A stretch of 64,000 bases of DNA from Bradyrhizobium sp. CCH5-F6 (GCF_001556045.1 NZ_LSIC01000047.1:99185-163184), one strand, 5' to 3'; positions 25,393-34,712 are shown, counted from the stretch's first letter. A program made the numbers and translations. The notes: generated from the letters alone by a model not told the origin.

Positions 25393-26355
25393 TCAGACTC
25401 CCCGCATGAGCAACGCCTTGAAGTCGGCCCGCGCGCGCTGTGCTTCGGCGCGGGCGACGTCCGAGGCATCGCCCATGCCGAAATAGCCGTGGATCAGGCC
25501 GGGGCCCTCATGGTGCTTGACACGGACGCCGGCAGCCTCCAGCGCCCGCGCATAGGCTGCGCCCTCGTCGCGCAAGGGATCGAACCAGGCGGTGGTCACG
25601 ATCGCGGGCGCGACGCCTGACAGTGAGGCGGCCCGCAACGGCGAGACGCGCCAGTCGGTCGCGTCAGCGGGATCGGCGAGATAGTGGCCGCAGAACCATT
25701 CCATCGTGGCGCGCGTGAGGAAGTAGCCGTCGGCATTCTCCGCCCGCGAGGGATAGCGCGCGTTCTCGCGCGCGTCCGCGTAGCTGCCGAGAACGTCGGT
25801 CACGGGATAGACCAGCATTTGCCCGGCGAGCTTGATGCCGGCATCGCGGCAGGCGATCGCCGTGGTCGCCGCGAGATTGCCCCCGGCGCTGTCGCCGGCA
25901 ACGCCGAGGCGCGTCGCATCGCCGCCAAATTCCGCGACGCGGTTGAAGACGTCGCCGACCGCTGAGAAGGCGTCCTCGAAGGCGCCGGGAAAGCGCGTCT
26001 CGGGCGGGCGGCGATAGTCGACGGAGACCACGACAGCGCCGGTCTCGATCGCGAGGTTGCGCGCCTGCCGGTCGTGGGTTTCGAGATCGCCGGCGACCCA
26101 GCCGCCGCCGTGGAAGAAAACCACGGTCGGTGCCGGCGTGGTACCGACCCGGTAGACGCGCGCATCGAGCGGGCCGGCGCCGCCATTCACCTTGATGTCC
26201 TGCACGGTATCGACAGGCGGGGGCGGTATGGCCGCGCGCGAGGCAGCCAGTGCGCGCAAGGAATCGCGGGCGCTCTGTGGCGTCATGACCGTGGGATCTC
26301 GCATCGGCATCAGCGGAATGATCTGGGCGATGACGGGATCGAGCGGCGCGGCCAT
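25393..26355 (-). CDS. Alpha/beta hydrolase of the hormone-sensitive-lipase family (esterase)
   Basis: Predicted 320 aa, cytosolic. The oxyanion-hole motif HGGG lies at 82-85 and the nucleophile elbow GDSAGG with Ser156. A catalytic Asp is likely in TTAWFDPLRDEG and the His in GLIHGYFGMG near the C-terminus. These features define the HSL/GDSAG carboxylesterase family (short-chain esters). The upstream side faces the nitroreductase gene, with a 110-bp divergent promoter region. Substrate unknown. Confidence 0.92.
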   Translation of the reverse strand: MAAPLDPVIAQIIPLMPMRDPTVMTPQSARDSLRALAASRAAIPPPPVDTVQDIKVNGGAGPLDARVYRVGTTPAPTVVFFHGGGWVAGDLETHDRQARNLAIETGAVVVSVDYRRPPETRFPGAFEDAFSAVGDVFNRVAEFGGDATRLGVAGDSAGGNLAATTAIACRDAGIKLAGQMLVYPVTDVLGSYADARENARYPSRAENADGYFLTRATMEWFCGHYLADPADATDWRVSPLRAASLSGVAPAIVTTAWFDPLRDEGAAYARALEAAGVRVKHHEGPGLIHGYFGMGDASDVARAEAQRARADFKALLMRGV

Positions 26356-26465
26356 GGCGGGTCCTCCGGGAGTCTTGGTCTTGCTTGCGGGCTAACATAG
26401 ATTTTGCGCGCGACGTCGGCAACCGGCGCCGCAACGCCGGACGAACGGGCAGGGAGGTTCAAGAG

Positions 26466-27143
26466 GTGGAATTCGAAACGCTGGTCCAGTCGCGCCGCAG
26501 TGTGCGCGGCTTCAGGAAGGAGCCGGTGCCGCGCGCGGTGATCGAGGCGATCATCGAGAGCGCCAAGCGTGCGCCGTCGTCGATGAACACCCAGCCCTGG
26601 CATGTCCACGTGCTCACAGGTCATCCGCTGGAGGAGGTGCGCCGCCGCAACATGGAGGAGATGATCGGCGGCGCCAAGGTCAAGCGCGACATCGTCAGCC
26701 ATGGCGAGTATCAGGGCGTGCATCGCACGCGGCAGGTCGACATCGCCAAGAAGCTGTTCGGCGCGATGGGCATTGCGCGCGACGACAAGCCGATGCGCCA
26801 GGACTGGGTGCTGCGCGGCTTCCGCCAGTTCGACGCTCCGGTCTCGCTGGTCCTGACCTACGACCGCGTGCTCGATCCCGGCGCGGTCTGCCATTTCGAT
26901 CTCGGTGCGCTCTGCTACGGCATCGTGCTCGCGGCCTGGGACCGCGGTCTCGGCTCGGTGATCAACGGGCAGGGCATCATGCGTTCCGACATCGTGCGCG
27001 AGGTCGCCAGGATTCCGGAGGACGAGGTCATCATGACCTGTGTCGCGATGGGTTATCCCGACGACAACTTTGCCGCGAACGCCGTTCGCTCGGACCGCGA
27101 GCACAACGACGAGTTCGTCCGCTACGTGGGTTTTGCCGATTAG
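26466..27143 (+). CDS. Nitroreductase-family FMN oxidoreductase
   Basis: Predicted 225 aa. GTG start at 26466 behind GGGAGG; this begins the protein at the conserved VEFETLVQSRRSVRGF. FMN-binding features are R-R-S-V-R-x-F at the N-terminus, PSSMNTQPWHVHV, and GLGSVINGQGIM. It probably reduces nitroaromatics or quinones with NAD(P)H. An in-frame upstream ATG (26385) would add 27 residues lacking family similarity. Divergent from the esterase. Confidence 0.9.
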   Translation: MEFETLVQSRRSVRGFRKEPVPRAVIEAIIESAKRAPSSMNTQPWHVHVLTGHPLEEVRRRNMEEMIGGAKVKRDIVSHGEYQGVHRTRQVDIAKKLFGAMGIARDDKPMRQDWVLRGFRQFDAPVSLVLTYDRVLDPGAVCHFDLGALCYGIVLAAWDRGLGSVINGQGIMRSDIVREVARIPEDEVIMTCVAMGYPDDNFAANAVRSDREHNDEFVRYVGFAD

Positions 27144-27225
27144 CGCGACGAAGAGGAGATTATTCTCCGACGGAAATTTTTGGTGCGGAGCCTAAGCGAG
27201 CTCTTGCAATCTCCAAGGTGCGGGA

Positions 27226-27250
27226 GGAACAATATCCGGACTAAGAGGTT
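27226..27250 (+). promoter_or_regulatory. EcfG-like promoter (one mismatch)
   Basis: GGAAC (27226-27230), 16 bases, then GGTT (27247-27250), against the general-stress sigma EcfG pattern GGAAC-N16/17-CGTT. It lies 25 bases before the small gene at 27275. Confidence 0.3.
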
Positions 27251-27274
27251 TGTTGCTGGCGCGAGGGATTTGAC

Positions 27275-27478
27275 ATGCGGCGGCTGGCTAGCCTGGTTCG
27301 GCGGTTCTTCGGTCCGCGAATGCGGCACAGGATCGATGATGATCCGAGTCTTCCGTTCACACCCGACGAGTTCGGCCGGCTCATTCGCAGTGGCCGGCAC
27401 GAGGACATGAAGCTGCTGGCCGATGGGCTGGCCTGCCGGTCCATCCGGCGCCGCGCCAGCCATCGCGCTACTCATTAG
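27275..27478 (+). CDS. Small basic hypothetical protein, 67 aa
   Basis: MRRLASLVRRFFGPRMRHRI opens a very basic chain, followed by an acidic DDDPSLPFTPDEF segment. There is no signal peptide or domain. Support comes from a GAGGGA ribosome site about 8 bases upstream and an EcfG-like promoter. It could be a stress-induced small protein; it could also be chance coding. Confidence 0.4.
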   Translation: MRRLASLVRRFFGPRMRHRIDDDPSLPFTPDEFGRLIRSGRHEDMKLLADGLACRSIRRRASHRATH

Positions 27479-27505
27479 GTCGCGTTCGGGAACGGTCTGC
27501 CGTGC

Positions 27506-28618
27506 TCAACGCGTGAGCGCGACCTGCTTGAACGAGTGGACCAGCGCCTTTTCCAGCTTGCCATTCATCGCGCACAGAACGTTATAGGCCTCCGCGCGCG
27601 GCATGGTCGGCTTGTAGTGCCGGTGCTCGATCAGCGCCGCGAAGATGTCCGAGATCGTCAGAATCCGTACGATGTCGCCAATGCTCTCGGCGCAGAGCGC
27701 ATCGGGATAGCCGCTCCCGTCGAGGTACTCGTGATGATGGCGAACGGCATCGAGTATCTCCGGCGAGATCCCGTCATGCCCCTTGAGAAACTCGTAGCCG
27801 GCGGTCGGATGCGTTTCGATCAGCGCGCGTTCGGCGTCATCGAGGCGGCCCGGCTTGTCGAGGATGGCGAGCGGAATCTGTGCCTTGCCGATGTCGTGGA
27901 ACATGGCAGCCGAGTAGAGGCGTTCGAGGTCGGCCCTGCCGACGCCGAGGCTCAGTCCGAAGTCGATGGCAACGCCGGTCACGAGCAGGCAATGCTGATA
28001 GGTTCCTTCGTGATGGCGCCGCACCGTCATGAGCCACTCCGTCAGGCCATGCTGGGTGATGCGATCGGCGATCTGGCGACCGGCTTCCTTGGTGCCGTCG
28101 ACGTCGAGCGGCTGGCCCAGCGTCACGGCCGTGAACATCGAAGCGATCGCCGTCGCCGCGGTCTCGACGGCGTTATCCGATTGCAGTGCGTCGCCTGACG
28201 AAGCAGAAACCGCGTCGGCCGGGTCGATCAGCGCCGCCAGTAGTCTGCTCCGGCCGACGGTGCTGGGAAGGACCAGCGTCGCCCCGAGCGCGTAGGCCTG
28301 CGAGATGCAGACGTGCGAGGTGTGCTCGAGCAGGAAGATCCGCTTGGCGGCCTTGGCCAGCTTGCCCGCACGCTTCTTGATGGCGGCGATATTATCGACG
28401 TCCCGCAGCTCCGCGCGGATGACGATGGCAGCCGGCGTCTGCGACAGCCTGGAATCGGCATCGAGCCGCTCGCCTGAAATGGTGAACTTCTCTTCGAGAA
28501 TCGAGCAGACACCTGAGAGCTTGTCGGACGTGTCGGCAAGCACATGAAGGAAGGGACGAGCCGGTGCTTGGTCTCGGATGCCGCCGCCATTGACGGATCT
28601 GGTTCGCGCGTGCTGCAC
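27506..28618 (-). CDS. HD-GYP domain protein with degenerate receiver-like N-terminus
   Basis: Predicted 370 aa. Residues about 20-135 look like a receiver fold but lack a clear phospho-acceptor Asp at the end of strand 3 (AAIVIRAEL). The HD-GYP domain (about 165-365) has H209, the metal dyad HDIGK at 241-245 and HHHEYLDGSGYP at 294-305, so the catalytic residues are intact. HD-GYP proteins hydrolyse cyclic di-GMP. It is likely co-transcribed behind DUF2336 and PilZ genes (59-base gap), making a c-di-GMP signalling unit. Confidence 0.9.
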   Translation of the reverse strand: MQHARTRSVNGGGIRDQAPARPFLHVLADTSDKLSGVCSILEEKFTISGERLDADSRLSQTPAAIVIRAELRDVDNIAAIKKRAGKLAKAAKRIFLLEHTSHVCISQAYALGATLVLPSTVGRSRLLAALIDPADAVSASSGDALQSDNAVETAATAIASMFTAVTLGQPLDVDGTKEAGRQIADRITQHGLTEWLMTVRRHHEGTYQHCLLVTGVAIDFGLSLGVGRADLERLYSAAMFHDIGKAQIPLAILDKPGRLDDAERALIETHPTAGYEFLKGHDGISPEILDAVRHHHEYLDGSGYPDALCAESIGDIVRILTISDIFAALIEHRHYKPTMPRAEAYNVLCAMNGKLEKALVHSFKQVALTR

Positions 28619-28677
28619 GGTCTGACCTGGTGTTTGCGACTGTAGGGATGCCGAAACGAAGGAACGAACGTTCGGAT

Positions 28678-29007
28678 CTACTTGCTCTGAACCGCGTTCT
28701 GCGCAGGCCCTGGTGTGGTTGCGGGTTTCTTCTTGCCGTCAGCGGTAACGAAATGGATGCCGGCCGTCGTGCCGTCGATCCAGACCAGTTCGCAGCGCCG
28801 GTAGGCGAGGCCGGTCGACGACAGCAGCATGAAGAACTCCTTGGCCTGGAGCACGTCGAGCGTGCCCTCGACCTCGATCTTGGCGCCGCTTTGCGATACG
28901 TCCAGCAGGACGCAACTGCGCCGCCATGTCCCGTCCGAACCCATGAGATTGACCGGCTGCCTGTGGTCCATTTTTACGCGCGCGGCTTTGCGACCGTCGA
29001 ACTTCAT
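28678..29007 (-). CDS. PilZ-domain protein
   Basis: Predicted 109 aa, a single PilZ domain. The c-di-GMP motif pair is visible as W-R-R-S (R-x3-R equivalent) followed by DVSQSGAKIEV (D-x-S-x2-G). Its start overlaps the DUF2336 stop by four bases, so the two are translationally coupled. It probably binds c-di-GMP and acts as the effector of the cluster. No partner domain is fused. Confidence 0.9.
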   Translation of the reverse strand: MKFDGRKAARVKMDHRQPVNLMGSDGTWRRSCVLLDVSQSGAKIEVEGTLDVLQAKEFFMLLSSTGLAYRRCELVWIDGTTAGIHFVTADGKKKPATTPGPAQNAVQSK

Positions 29008-30113
29008 CGGCTGACCCCCATTTTAACGCCGCGATTTCCCCGACTGTTCCCCTCGGCATTCGCGGCTATTTCCCCCCAACGCACCGTCCACTGGCTGGTC
29101 GACAGGAGCAGCGTCTCGAAAATGTGCTGCGCACGTTCGCGTTCGGCGAAGGAAAGCCTCTTGCCGCCGCGGTTGCTCAGGATGGCCAGCGTGGTCTGCC
29201 AGTTCAGCCGCGAGGCGCGGCAAGCCATGACGAGGCCCTCGCAATCGTCGTCGGTCATGACGTGCTCGACGATCCCGATGGGAGCCCCCGAAAGCACCGA
29301 TAGCGCGGTAAAGAGGTTGGCGGCCTCGCCGCGGATGGCGAAGCGGTTCACCGTGGAATCGTTGAGCTTGCCGATGCGGTTGAGCGCGACGATCTCAGGC
29401 CGCGCGCTTGCATAGGCGGCCGCGCAGGGCAGCTTGGGGACGATTGGCGCGGCCGTCGCGGCTTCAAGCGAGGCGGTGGCCTTCGGCGTCGTGTCGGACC
29501 TCGGAGCCGCCGAGTTCGACAGCAACTCCCGCATGACCCTGTCGGGCGTGTCCGGCCTGAGCGCCAGCGCCTTGATGAGTTCGTCATCCGTCACGCACTT
29601 CTCAACGAGCGCGACGTAAGCGGCATCGGAGAAGCGTGCTTCCGCATTGCCGATCAAGGCAACACATACGTTGCGAGCGCCGCTCTTGATCAGCGTCTCG
29701 ACCACCGTCGGATCGACAGGCGCGCGATTGGCGATCGCACATTGCTGCCGTTCGCCGCTCGCGGCCGCAATCGACTCGAGATCGGCAGTCGACAATGACG
29801 GCGACCTGAGCAGGACAGGACACGCCACCTCCGGATCGCGGTGAGAGGCGAGGCGTCGCAAGGTCTGCGGCGGAGCCACCTCGAGCTCCGCGAGCGCCGT
29901 GCTGAGATCAATCAGCGCGCTGGTTTCAACCCGCTCCGTCAATCGCAGCAGAACGCCGTCGGTGACATTGGCGAGCAATTGCTGAGGCCGGTCGCGGCTG
30001 CTGGTGAGTAGCTGCGAAATGCCGGAGAGGATGCGAGTACAGCGGTCGGGCGGACACGTTGCGACCGCGTCTTCCAACTCGATCAAAATATCAGCAGGCG
30101 AATTTGCCATCAT
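29004..30113 (-). CDS. DUF2336-family protein
   Basis: Predicted 369 aa from the double ATG at 30110-30113. All-helical, HEAT-like alternation: LLRLTERVETSALIDLSTAL, LRRLASHRDPEVACPVLLRS, LIKALALRPDTPDRVMRELL. This pattern is typical of DUF2336, found almost only in alphaproteobacteria and often near motility or c-di-GMP genes. A Pro/Ala/Thr-rich break lies near residue 225. First gene of an operon with PilZ and HD-GYP; probably a scaffold or regulator. An upstream extension to 30170 is possible but lacks similarity. Confidence 0.8.
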   Translation of the reverse strand: MMANSPADILIELEDAVATCPPDRCTRILSGISQLLTSSRDRPQQLLANVTDGVLLRLTERVETSALIDLSTALAELEVAPPQTLRRLASHRDPEVACPVLLRSPSLSTADLESIAAASGERQQCAIANRAPVDPTVVETLIKSGARNVCVALIGNAEARFSDAAYVALVEKCVTDDELIKALALRPDTPDRVMRELLSNSAAPRSDTTPKATASLEAATAAPIVPKLPCAAAYASARPEIVALNRIGKLNDSTVNRFAIRGEAANLFTALSVLSGAPIGIVEHVMTDDDCEGLVMACRASRLNWQTTLAILSNRGGKRLSFAERERAQHIFETLLLSTSQWTVRWGEIAANAEGNSRGNRGVKMGVSR

Positions 30114-30276
30114 GGCGGAGCCTGAAAATGAAATAATTTCCACGATTAAACCTCGGTCATTGCGCCTCAAAGGAGTTAATTCTCATTTTAAATGCGGAAG
30201 GTTCGGTATTGAGGCACCGCCACCTGGGCCGGAAACGCTATCGAAATTCGGCGAGACGGACGTCGCCGCCTATTCT

Positions 30277-30300
30277 TCAATTGGACCCTTCGCCAATTGA
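30277..30300. promoter_or_regulatory. Perfect inverted repeat upstream of the AraC gene
   Basis: TCAATTGG (30277-30284) and CCAATTGA (30293-30300) are exact inverted copies separated by eight bases, in an AT-rich divergent intergenic region. It is a candidate operator for the AraC regulator or another dimeric protein. Confidence 0.45.
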
Positions 30301-30327
30301 TCAAAACACGCTAAGATTGATATCTTT

Positions 30328-30347
30328 CGGGTTTGCGGAAAAACCCG
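30328..30347. promoter_or_regulatory. Short hairpin in the AraC gene leader
   Basis: CGGGTTT (30328-30334) pairs with AAACCCG (30341-30347) around a six-base loop. There is no T tract, so it is more likely a leader structure or operator than a terminator. Confidence 0.3.
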
Positions 30348-30404
30348 TAGGCCGGCAGCGCGGCCGGACGCAAGGTTAAGCGCGACGCTGCGTTTCTTAT
30401 TTCC

Positions 30405-31364
30405 ATGAACAACATTGATGATGTGTCCAGGTTGGCACTCAGGACATTTCGCTTTTCAGATGCCGACGAATTCCGAAGCGCCATACGCGGGCTGAATTTC
30501 GAGTTCACGCCTTTCGTACGGAGGATTTCGGCTGAGACTTCGGCTGAGCAGACGATCCTGTCGCTACCGGGCTGCGATGTGAATTTGACACGCGCGTTTC
30601 CTCGGGTTGTCGATGCGCAACTCGTCGAAAATTGCACGGCCATCGGCTTCACGATGGACGCTCTCGACGTCCCCATTCGCTTCAATGGCTCGCAAGGTGC
30701 GCGACCAGCCGTGGTCATTGGCAGTGGCGGCGCGGCCTACACCATCATCGAGGAGGTGCAGCGGCAAATCGCCTCGGTGGTTTTCAGGCCGGAGGTGTGG
30801 GGGCGTGGCTGGCCGCCGACACTCTCGAACTTCAAGATATTCGAGATCTCCGCGGCAAGCTTGCACCGGCTGCGCAGCGTGGTTCGTGAAGTGCTGGCCG
30901 CGGCGTCCGAGCCGGTCGAGTCACCGGGGCTTTCCTTGGACGGCGCGGCGATGAAGGAGTCCCTGCTCGCAGCCGTCGACGACGCCTTTGAAAGCGTCGT
31001 TTCGTCCCGCTGGACCCTGCGCCCCAACGACGGACGGAGTTTCAAGACATTCCAGGACGTCCGCGCACTGCTCTCTGACGACCTGTCGCAGCCGATTTAC
31101 AGCGATGAGATCGCGCGCAAGCTCGGGCTGTCCGTCCGCACCATGAACGACGTGGTCCGCCGCTATCGGGGCATGAGCCTGCACCGTTATTTGCGCCTGC
31201 GCCGGCTGTGGCTGGTGCGCCGACGGCTTCTTGCCGGGGCCGATAGCGTCAAGGCGGTCGCGCTGGCGTTCGGCTTCTGGCATCTCAGCGATTTCTCCAG
31301 GAGCTATCGCGAACAGTTCGGCGAGACGCCGTCGCAAACGCTCGACCGCGGTCGCCGACGATAG
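30405..31364 (+). CDS. AraC-family transcriptional regulator
   Basis: Predicted 319 aa. The C-terminal 100 residues form the double HTH (SDEIARKLGLSVRTMNDVVR then VKAVALAFGFWHLSDFSRSY, ending REQFGETPSQTL). The N-terminal part (about 1-200) is the AraC_binding_2/OruR-like ligand domain (FSDADEFRSAIRGLNFEFTP). It probably senses a small metabolite and controls itself or a nearby gene; the FMN reductase gene 50 bases downstream on the same strand is a candidate target. Confidence 0.9.
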   Translation: MNNIDDVSRLALRTFRFSDADEFRSAIRGLNFEFTPFVRRISAETSAEQTILSLPGCDVNLTRAFPRVVDAQLVENCTAIGFTMDALDVPIRFNGSQGARPAVVIGSGGAAYTIIEEVQRQIASVVFRPEVWGRGWPPTLSNFKIFEISAASLHRLRSVVREVLAAASEPVESPGLSLDGAAMKESLLAAVDDAFESVVSSRWTLRPNDGRSFKTFQDVRALLSDDLSQPIYSDEIARKLGLSVRTMNDVVRRYRGMSLHRYLRLRRLWLVRRRLLAGADSVKAVALAFGFWHLSDFSRSYREQFGETPSQTLDRGRRR

Positions 31365-31414
31365 GCCGACGAATCGAGTAGGGCCGGCCGCCGGTTTTGT
31401 GTTACCGTCCGGCC

Positions 31415-32005
31415 ATGAGCAACCGCATTCTCGTCCTTTACGGTTCCTACCGTTCCGACCGCATGGGCATCCGCCTTGCGAATTTCGTCATCAATCGCCT
31501 GCGCGGCCGCGGCGAGGACGTCGAATTCATCGACGCCAAGGCGATCGGCCTGCCGATGCTCGACCGCATGTACAAGGAACATCCCAAAGGCGCAGCGCCC
31601 GAGGCGCTGGAGAAGCTTGCCGGGCAGATCCGCGGCGCCGACGGCTTCGTTTTCGTCACCGGCGAGTACAATTGGGGCATCCAGCCCGGCCTGAAGAATC
31701 TCACCGACCATTTCCTCGAAGAGTGGTTCTGGCGCCCGGCCGCGATCGTCAGCTATTCCGCCGGCCGGCTGTCCGGCGCTCGCGCGGCTACGGCCTGGCA
31801 CGGCACGCTGTCGGAGATGGGCATGGTGGTGGTGTCGAGCACCATCGGCGTCGGCCCGATCGCGCAGACGCTGTCGGAGGATGGCGAGCCGATCGGCGAT
31901 GGCGGCAAGGCCCTGGAGCGCTCGTTCCCGCGCTTTGCCGACGATCTCGCCTGGTGGATCGAAGCCGCCAAGGCGCAGCGGGCGCGCAAGGCGCCGCCCT
32001 ACTAA
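31415..32005 (+). CDS. NADPH-dependent FMN reductase family protein
   Basis: Predicted 196 aa, flavodoxin-like fold. The phosphate-binding loop is LYGSYRSDRMGIRLA, and the second flavin loop is FVTGEYNWGIQPGLKNLTDH, which resembles the GSYNGGYPAALKNAID-type motif of quinone reductases. It reduces quinones, azo compounds or chromate with NAD(P)H. ATG 31415 precedes MSNRILVLYGSY. The stop codon TAA is formed by the first three bases of a family-A repeat. Confidence 0.88.
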   Translation: MSNRILVLYGSYRSDRMGIRLANFVINRLRGRGEDVEFIDAKAIGLPMLDRMYKEHPKGAAPEALEKLAGQIRGADGFVFVTGEYNWGIQPGLKNLTDHFLEEWFWRPAAIVSYSAGRLSGARAATAWHGTLSEMGMVVVSSTIGVGPIAQTLSEDGEPIGDGGKALERSFPRFADDLAWWIEAAKAQRARKAPPY

Positions 32006-32096
32006 AGCGCGATGCGCCTAGGATGAATCGTCATCGCGCTTGTTCAAGCATGATCTTTTCGGAAAACCGCTGCGCACTTTTCCGGATCATGCTTTA
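32003..32096 (+). repeat. Dispersed palindromic repeat, family A copy 2
   Basis: Same two-hairpin element as 18993-19092. It starts TAAAGCGCGATG and ends GATCATGCTTTA. Both terminal trinucleotides serve as stop codons of the convergent genes on either side (FMN reductase at 32003-32005 and the chemoreceptor at 32094-32096). Confidence 0.9.
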
Positions 32097-34175
32097 AGCG
32101 GCCCTGACTTCGCCGAGGAAGCGGTCGAACTGCCCGGCGAGATCGCGCGATTGCGTCGAGAGCTGTTCGGCGGCGCCCAGCACCTCCCTTGCGGCGGTGC
32201 CCGTGTCGTCGGCGGCGCGCTGCACGCCGGAGATGTTGGTGTTGACCTCCTGGGTGCCGCGGGCGGCCTCCTGGACGCTGCGCGCGATCTCCTTGGTCGC
32301 GGAGCCCTGTTCCTCGATCGCGGCGGCGATGGCGGCGCCGATCTGGTCGATCTCGGCGATGACGTCGGCGACGTTGCGGATCGCGGCCACGGTCTCGTCG
32401 CTCGCGGTCTGGATCGCCGTGATCTGCTCGGAGATCTCGGTGGTGGCCTTGGCGGTCTGGCCGGCCAGCGACTTCACCTCGGACGCGACCACGGCAAAGC
32501 CGCGGCCGGCATCGCCGGCACGGGCAGCCTCGATCGTTGCGTTCAGGGCGAGCAGGTTGGTCTGCTCGGCGATGCTCTGGATCAGCGTGACGACGTCGCC
32601 GATCTTCTGCGCGCCCTCGGCGAGCGCACGCGCGGTGTCGCCGGTGCGGCGGGCATTGTCGACGGCGCGGGCCGCGATCTCGGTGGATTGGGCGACCTGA
32701 CGGCCGATCTCGGCGATCGAGGAGGTCAGCTCTTCGGTGGCGCTGGCGACGGTCTGCACGTTGGTCGAGGTCTGTTCGGAGGCGGCGGCCACCACCGCGG
32801 CCTGGCTGTTGGTCTGTGCCGCGGTCGACGTCATCGACTTCGCCGTGCTCTCCATCGTCGCGGAGGCCCGCGAGAGGCCACCGACCAGCTCGGTGACCTT
32901 GGCCTCGAAGGCGCGGGTGAGATCGTCGAGCGCCTGCGCGCGGCGCATCTTGCCGTCATTCTCGGCCTGCTTCTCTGCGGCAAGCCGGTCGGCCCGGATC
33001 ATGTTGTCCTTGAAGACCTGAACCGCTGCGGCCATCGCCCCGATCTCGTCGGAGCGCTCGGCGCCGGGGATCTCGTCGGCAAGGTCACCGTCGGCCAGGC
33101 GCGACATCCGGCTCGTCAGGCTGACGATCGGGGCGCAGACGCGGCGACGGACCGTCACGACCAGGCCGACGCTCGCGATCAGCACGGCGACGAGGCCGAG
33201 CAGTGCGATGGTGAAGCTGGTGCGAGCGGCCGAGGAGGCTCCGGCGAGGATTTGCTCGGCGTTGTCGTAGAAGGCGTCGCGGACTTCGATGATGGTGCCA
33301 AGGCCGCGCTGGGTCGCGGCGTAGTAGGTGTCCATGTCGTGTTCGTACTTGCCGCTGACCGCGCCGTCCTTCACCAGCTTGAGCTCGCGGCCGAACTCCT
33401 CGACATAGATCGAATTGAACTTCTCCAGCGCCGCGGCGACGTTCGCCGGAGTTGCCGGATTGCCGCGTAGTTCCTGCAGCGACATCACGATCTGGTCGTT
33501 GCGCCCTTGCGAGCGAGCAATATCCGCCTTCTCGGCGTCGGTCGCCGGTTTCTTGCCGCCGACGAGATTCTTGTGCAGGCTGGAATTGAATCCGCCAACG
33601 TCGCGCAGCGTCATGGCGATGTTGGCGTAGCTGGCCTGCCGATAGGCGTCGCCGTTCAGGATCGCCATGCGGCGGACCTGCTCGTTGAGCAGTGCGGTCA
33701 CGCCGCCGTTGAGCACGGCGTTCTCGGCGACGATCTTCTTGGCCGCGTCCTTGCGCGCCTCCGCCGGGCCCGCGAGCGCCTTGTCGATGGCCTCCCGCAG
33801 CGCAGTGAATTTCGTATTGATGCCGTCGATGTTGCTGCCGATGGTGGTGCCGTCGTCAAACGAACCGGGCAGCTCCTTGCGCAGCGCATTCATCCTGTCG
33901 CGGGCGCCGTCGGTCTGCTTGCGCAATTTCTCCTGCTCGGCGAGCAGGGCCGGGTCGATCGTGGCGGGGCCGTAGAGGATGTTGGTGGAGAAGCCTCGCT
34001 CGGGGTTGAGATAGCGCGGGATGTCGCTGACGGCGCGAACGATCGCCAGGCGGCCTTGCGCCTCGCTGATCCGCTCCATCGTCTGGTACTTGGTCACGGC
34101 GACGTAGACGGCGAGGCCGCCGCCGACGGTCGAGAGCGAGACGATGGCGCTGGTCAGGAGCGTACCGATTTTCAT
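32094..34175 (-). CDS. Methyl-accepting chemotaxis protein
   Basis: Predicted 693 aa from ATG 34175. TM1 lies at about residues 5-30, a long helical sensor region spans about 40-310, TM2 about 315-340 ([20 protein letters not shown]), a HAMP domain follows, and the signalling domain has the conserved hairpin tip ([20 protein letters not shown]). A TTG start 12 codons upstream is an alternative. It senses a periplasmic ligand and controls CheA. A near-match to a CtrA box sits 63-77 bases upstream of the start. The stop is supplied by a family-A repeat. Confidence 0.93.
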   Translation of the reverse strand: MKIGTLLTSAIVSLSTVGGGLAVYVAVTKYQTMERISEAQGRLAIVRAVSDIPRYLNPERGFSTNILYGPATIDPALLAEQEKLRKQTDGARDRMNALRKELPGSFDDGTTIGSNIDGINTKFTALREAIDKALAGPAEARKDAAKKIVAENAVLNGGVTALLNEQVRRMAILNGDAYRQASYANIAMTLRDVGGFNSSLHKNLVGGKKPATDAEKADIARSQGRNDQIVMSLQELRGNPATPANVAAALEKFNSIYVEEFGRELKLVKDGAVSGKYEHDMDTYYAATQRGLGTIIEVRDAFYDNAEQILAGASSAARTSFTIALLGLVAVLIASVGLVVTVRRRVCAPIVSLTSRMSRLADGDLADEIPGAERSDEIGAMAAAVQVFKDNMIRADRLAAEKQAENDGKMRRAQALDDLTRAFEAKVTELVGGLSRASATMESTAKSMTSTAAQTNSQAAVVAAASEQTSTNVQTVASATEELTSSIAEIGRQVAQSTEIAARAVDNARRTGDTARALAEGAQKIGDVVTLIQSIAEQTNLLALNATIEAARAGDAGRGFAVVASEVKSLAGQTAKATTEISEQITAIQTASDETVAAIRNVADVIAEIDQIGAAIAAAIEEQGSATKEIARSVQEAARGTQEVNTNISGVQRAADDTGTAAREVLGAAEQLSTQSRDLAGQFDRFLGEVRAA

Positions 34176-34237
34176 GATCTGTCCGGCAATGAGCGTGCGA
34201 CGAGAATTCAATTTGCACGGACAATAGATACCCCGTG

Positions 34238-34252
34238 TTAATCTCGGGTTTA
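34238..34252 (-). promoter_or_regulatory. Near-consensus CtrA box upstream of the chemoreceptor
   Basis: On the plus strand TTAA-N7-TTTA, one base off the CtrA consensus TTAA-N7-TTAA. CtrA often controls motility and chemotaxis genes, so the position is suggestive. Confidence 0.3.
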
Positions 34253-34271
34253 CGCTCCCTGGCGGGCGGAT

Positions 34272-34712
34272 TCAGCCGGATGCGCGGTCGAGCTTCGCCA
34301 GAATCTGCAGCGTGGCGGCGTCTGGTACGCCCGCGAAATATCGGGCGATGGCCCGATCGAAGACGGGCTGATCGGACACCGCGCCGAACAGCGTCATCGA
34401 CGAGCGGAATTTCGCGTCGTCCGGTGCGCCGAGGATCGCGTTGATGGTCCGGCCCTCGACCGCGAGCACGCGCCTCGTGCAGTCGATCAGGCGTTTCCCG
34501 AGGATGGGGTGGGCGAGGTAGGCCTCGGCCTCGGCGCGGGAGCGAAGGGCGTAGCGCTGCGACATGGCGCTGAAGCCGAGGCCTGCCACCTGCGGGAAGA
34601 TGAACCACATCCAGTGAGTCTGCTTCCGGCCCCGGGCCAGCTCGTCCTGGACGTCGCGATAGACCGGGTCCTGGGCCTGAACAAAGCGCTCCAGATCGAA
34701 AGGATCGGTCAT
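34272..34712 (-). CDS. DUF1810-family protein
   Basis: Predicted 146 aa. It matches DUF1810 along its length: DPFDLERFVQAQDPVYRDVQ, THWMWFIFPQVAGLG, YLAHPILGKRL and KFRSSMTLFGAVS. The family is small, cytosolic, widely distributed and functionally uncharacterised, with occasional links to calpastatin-like annotation. No operon partners: it is followed by the chemoreceptor promoter region and divergent from the DUF2778 gene. Confidence 0.88.
   Translation of the reverse strand: MTDPFDLERFVQAQDPVYRDVQDELARGRKQTHWMWFIFPQVAGLGFSAMSQRYALRSRAEAEAYLAHPILGKRLIDCTRRVLAVEGRTINAILGAPDDAKFRSSMTLFGAVSDQPVFDRAIARYFAGVPDAATLQILAKLDRASG

Noticed and set aside
32040..33470. 476-codon plus-strand frame opposite the chemoreceptor
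   Set aside because: Low-complexity Gly/Asp/Leu composition, starts in a repeat, and overlaps a complete MCP.
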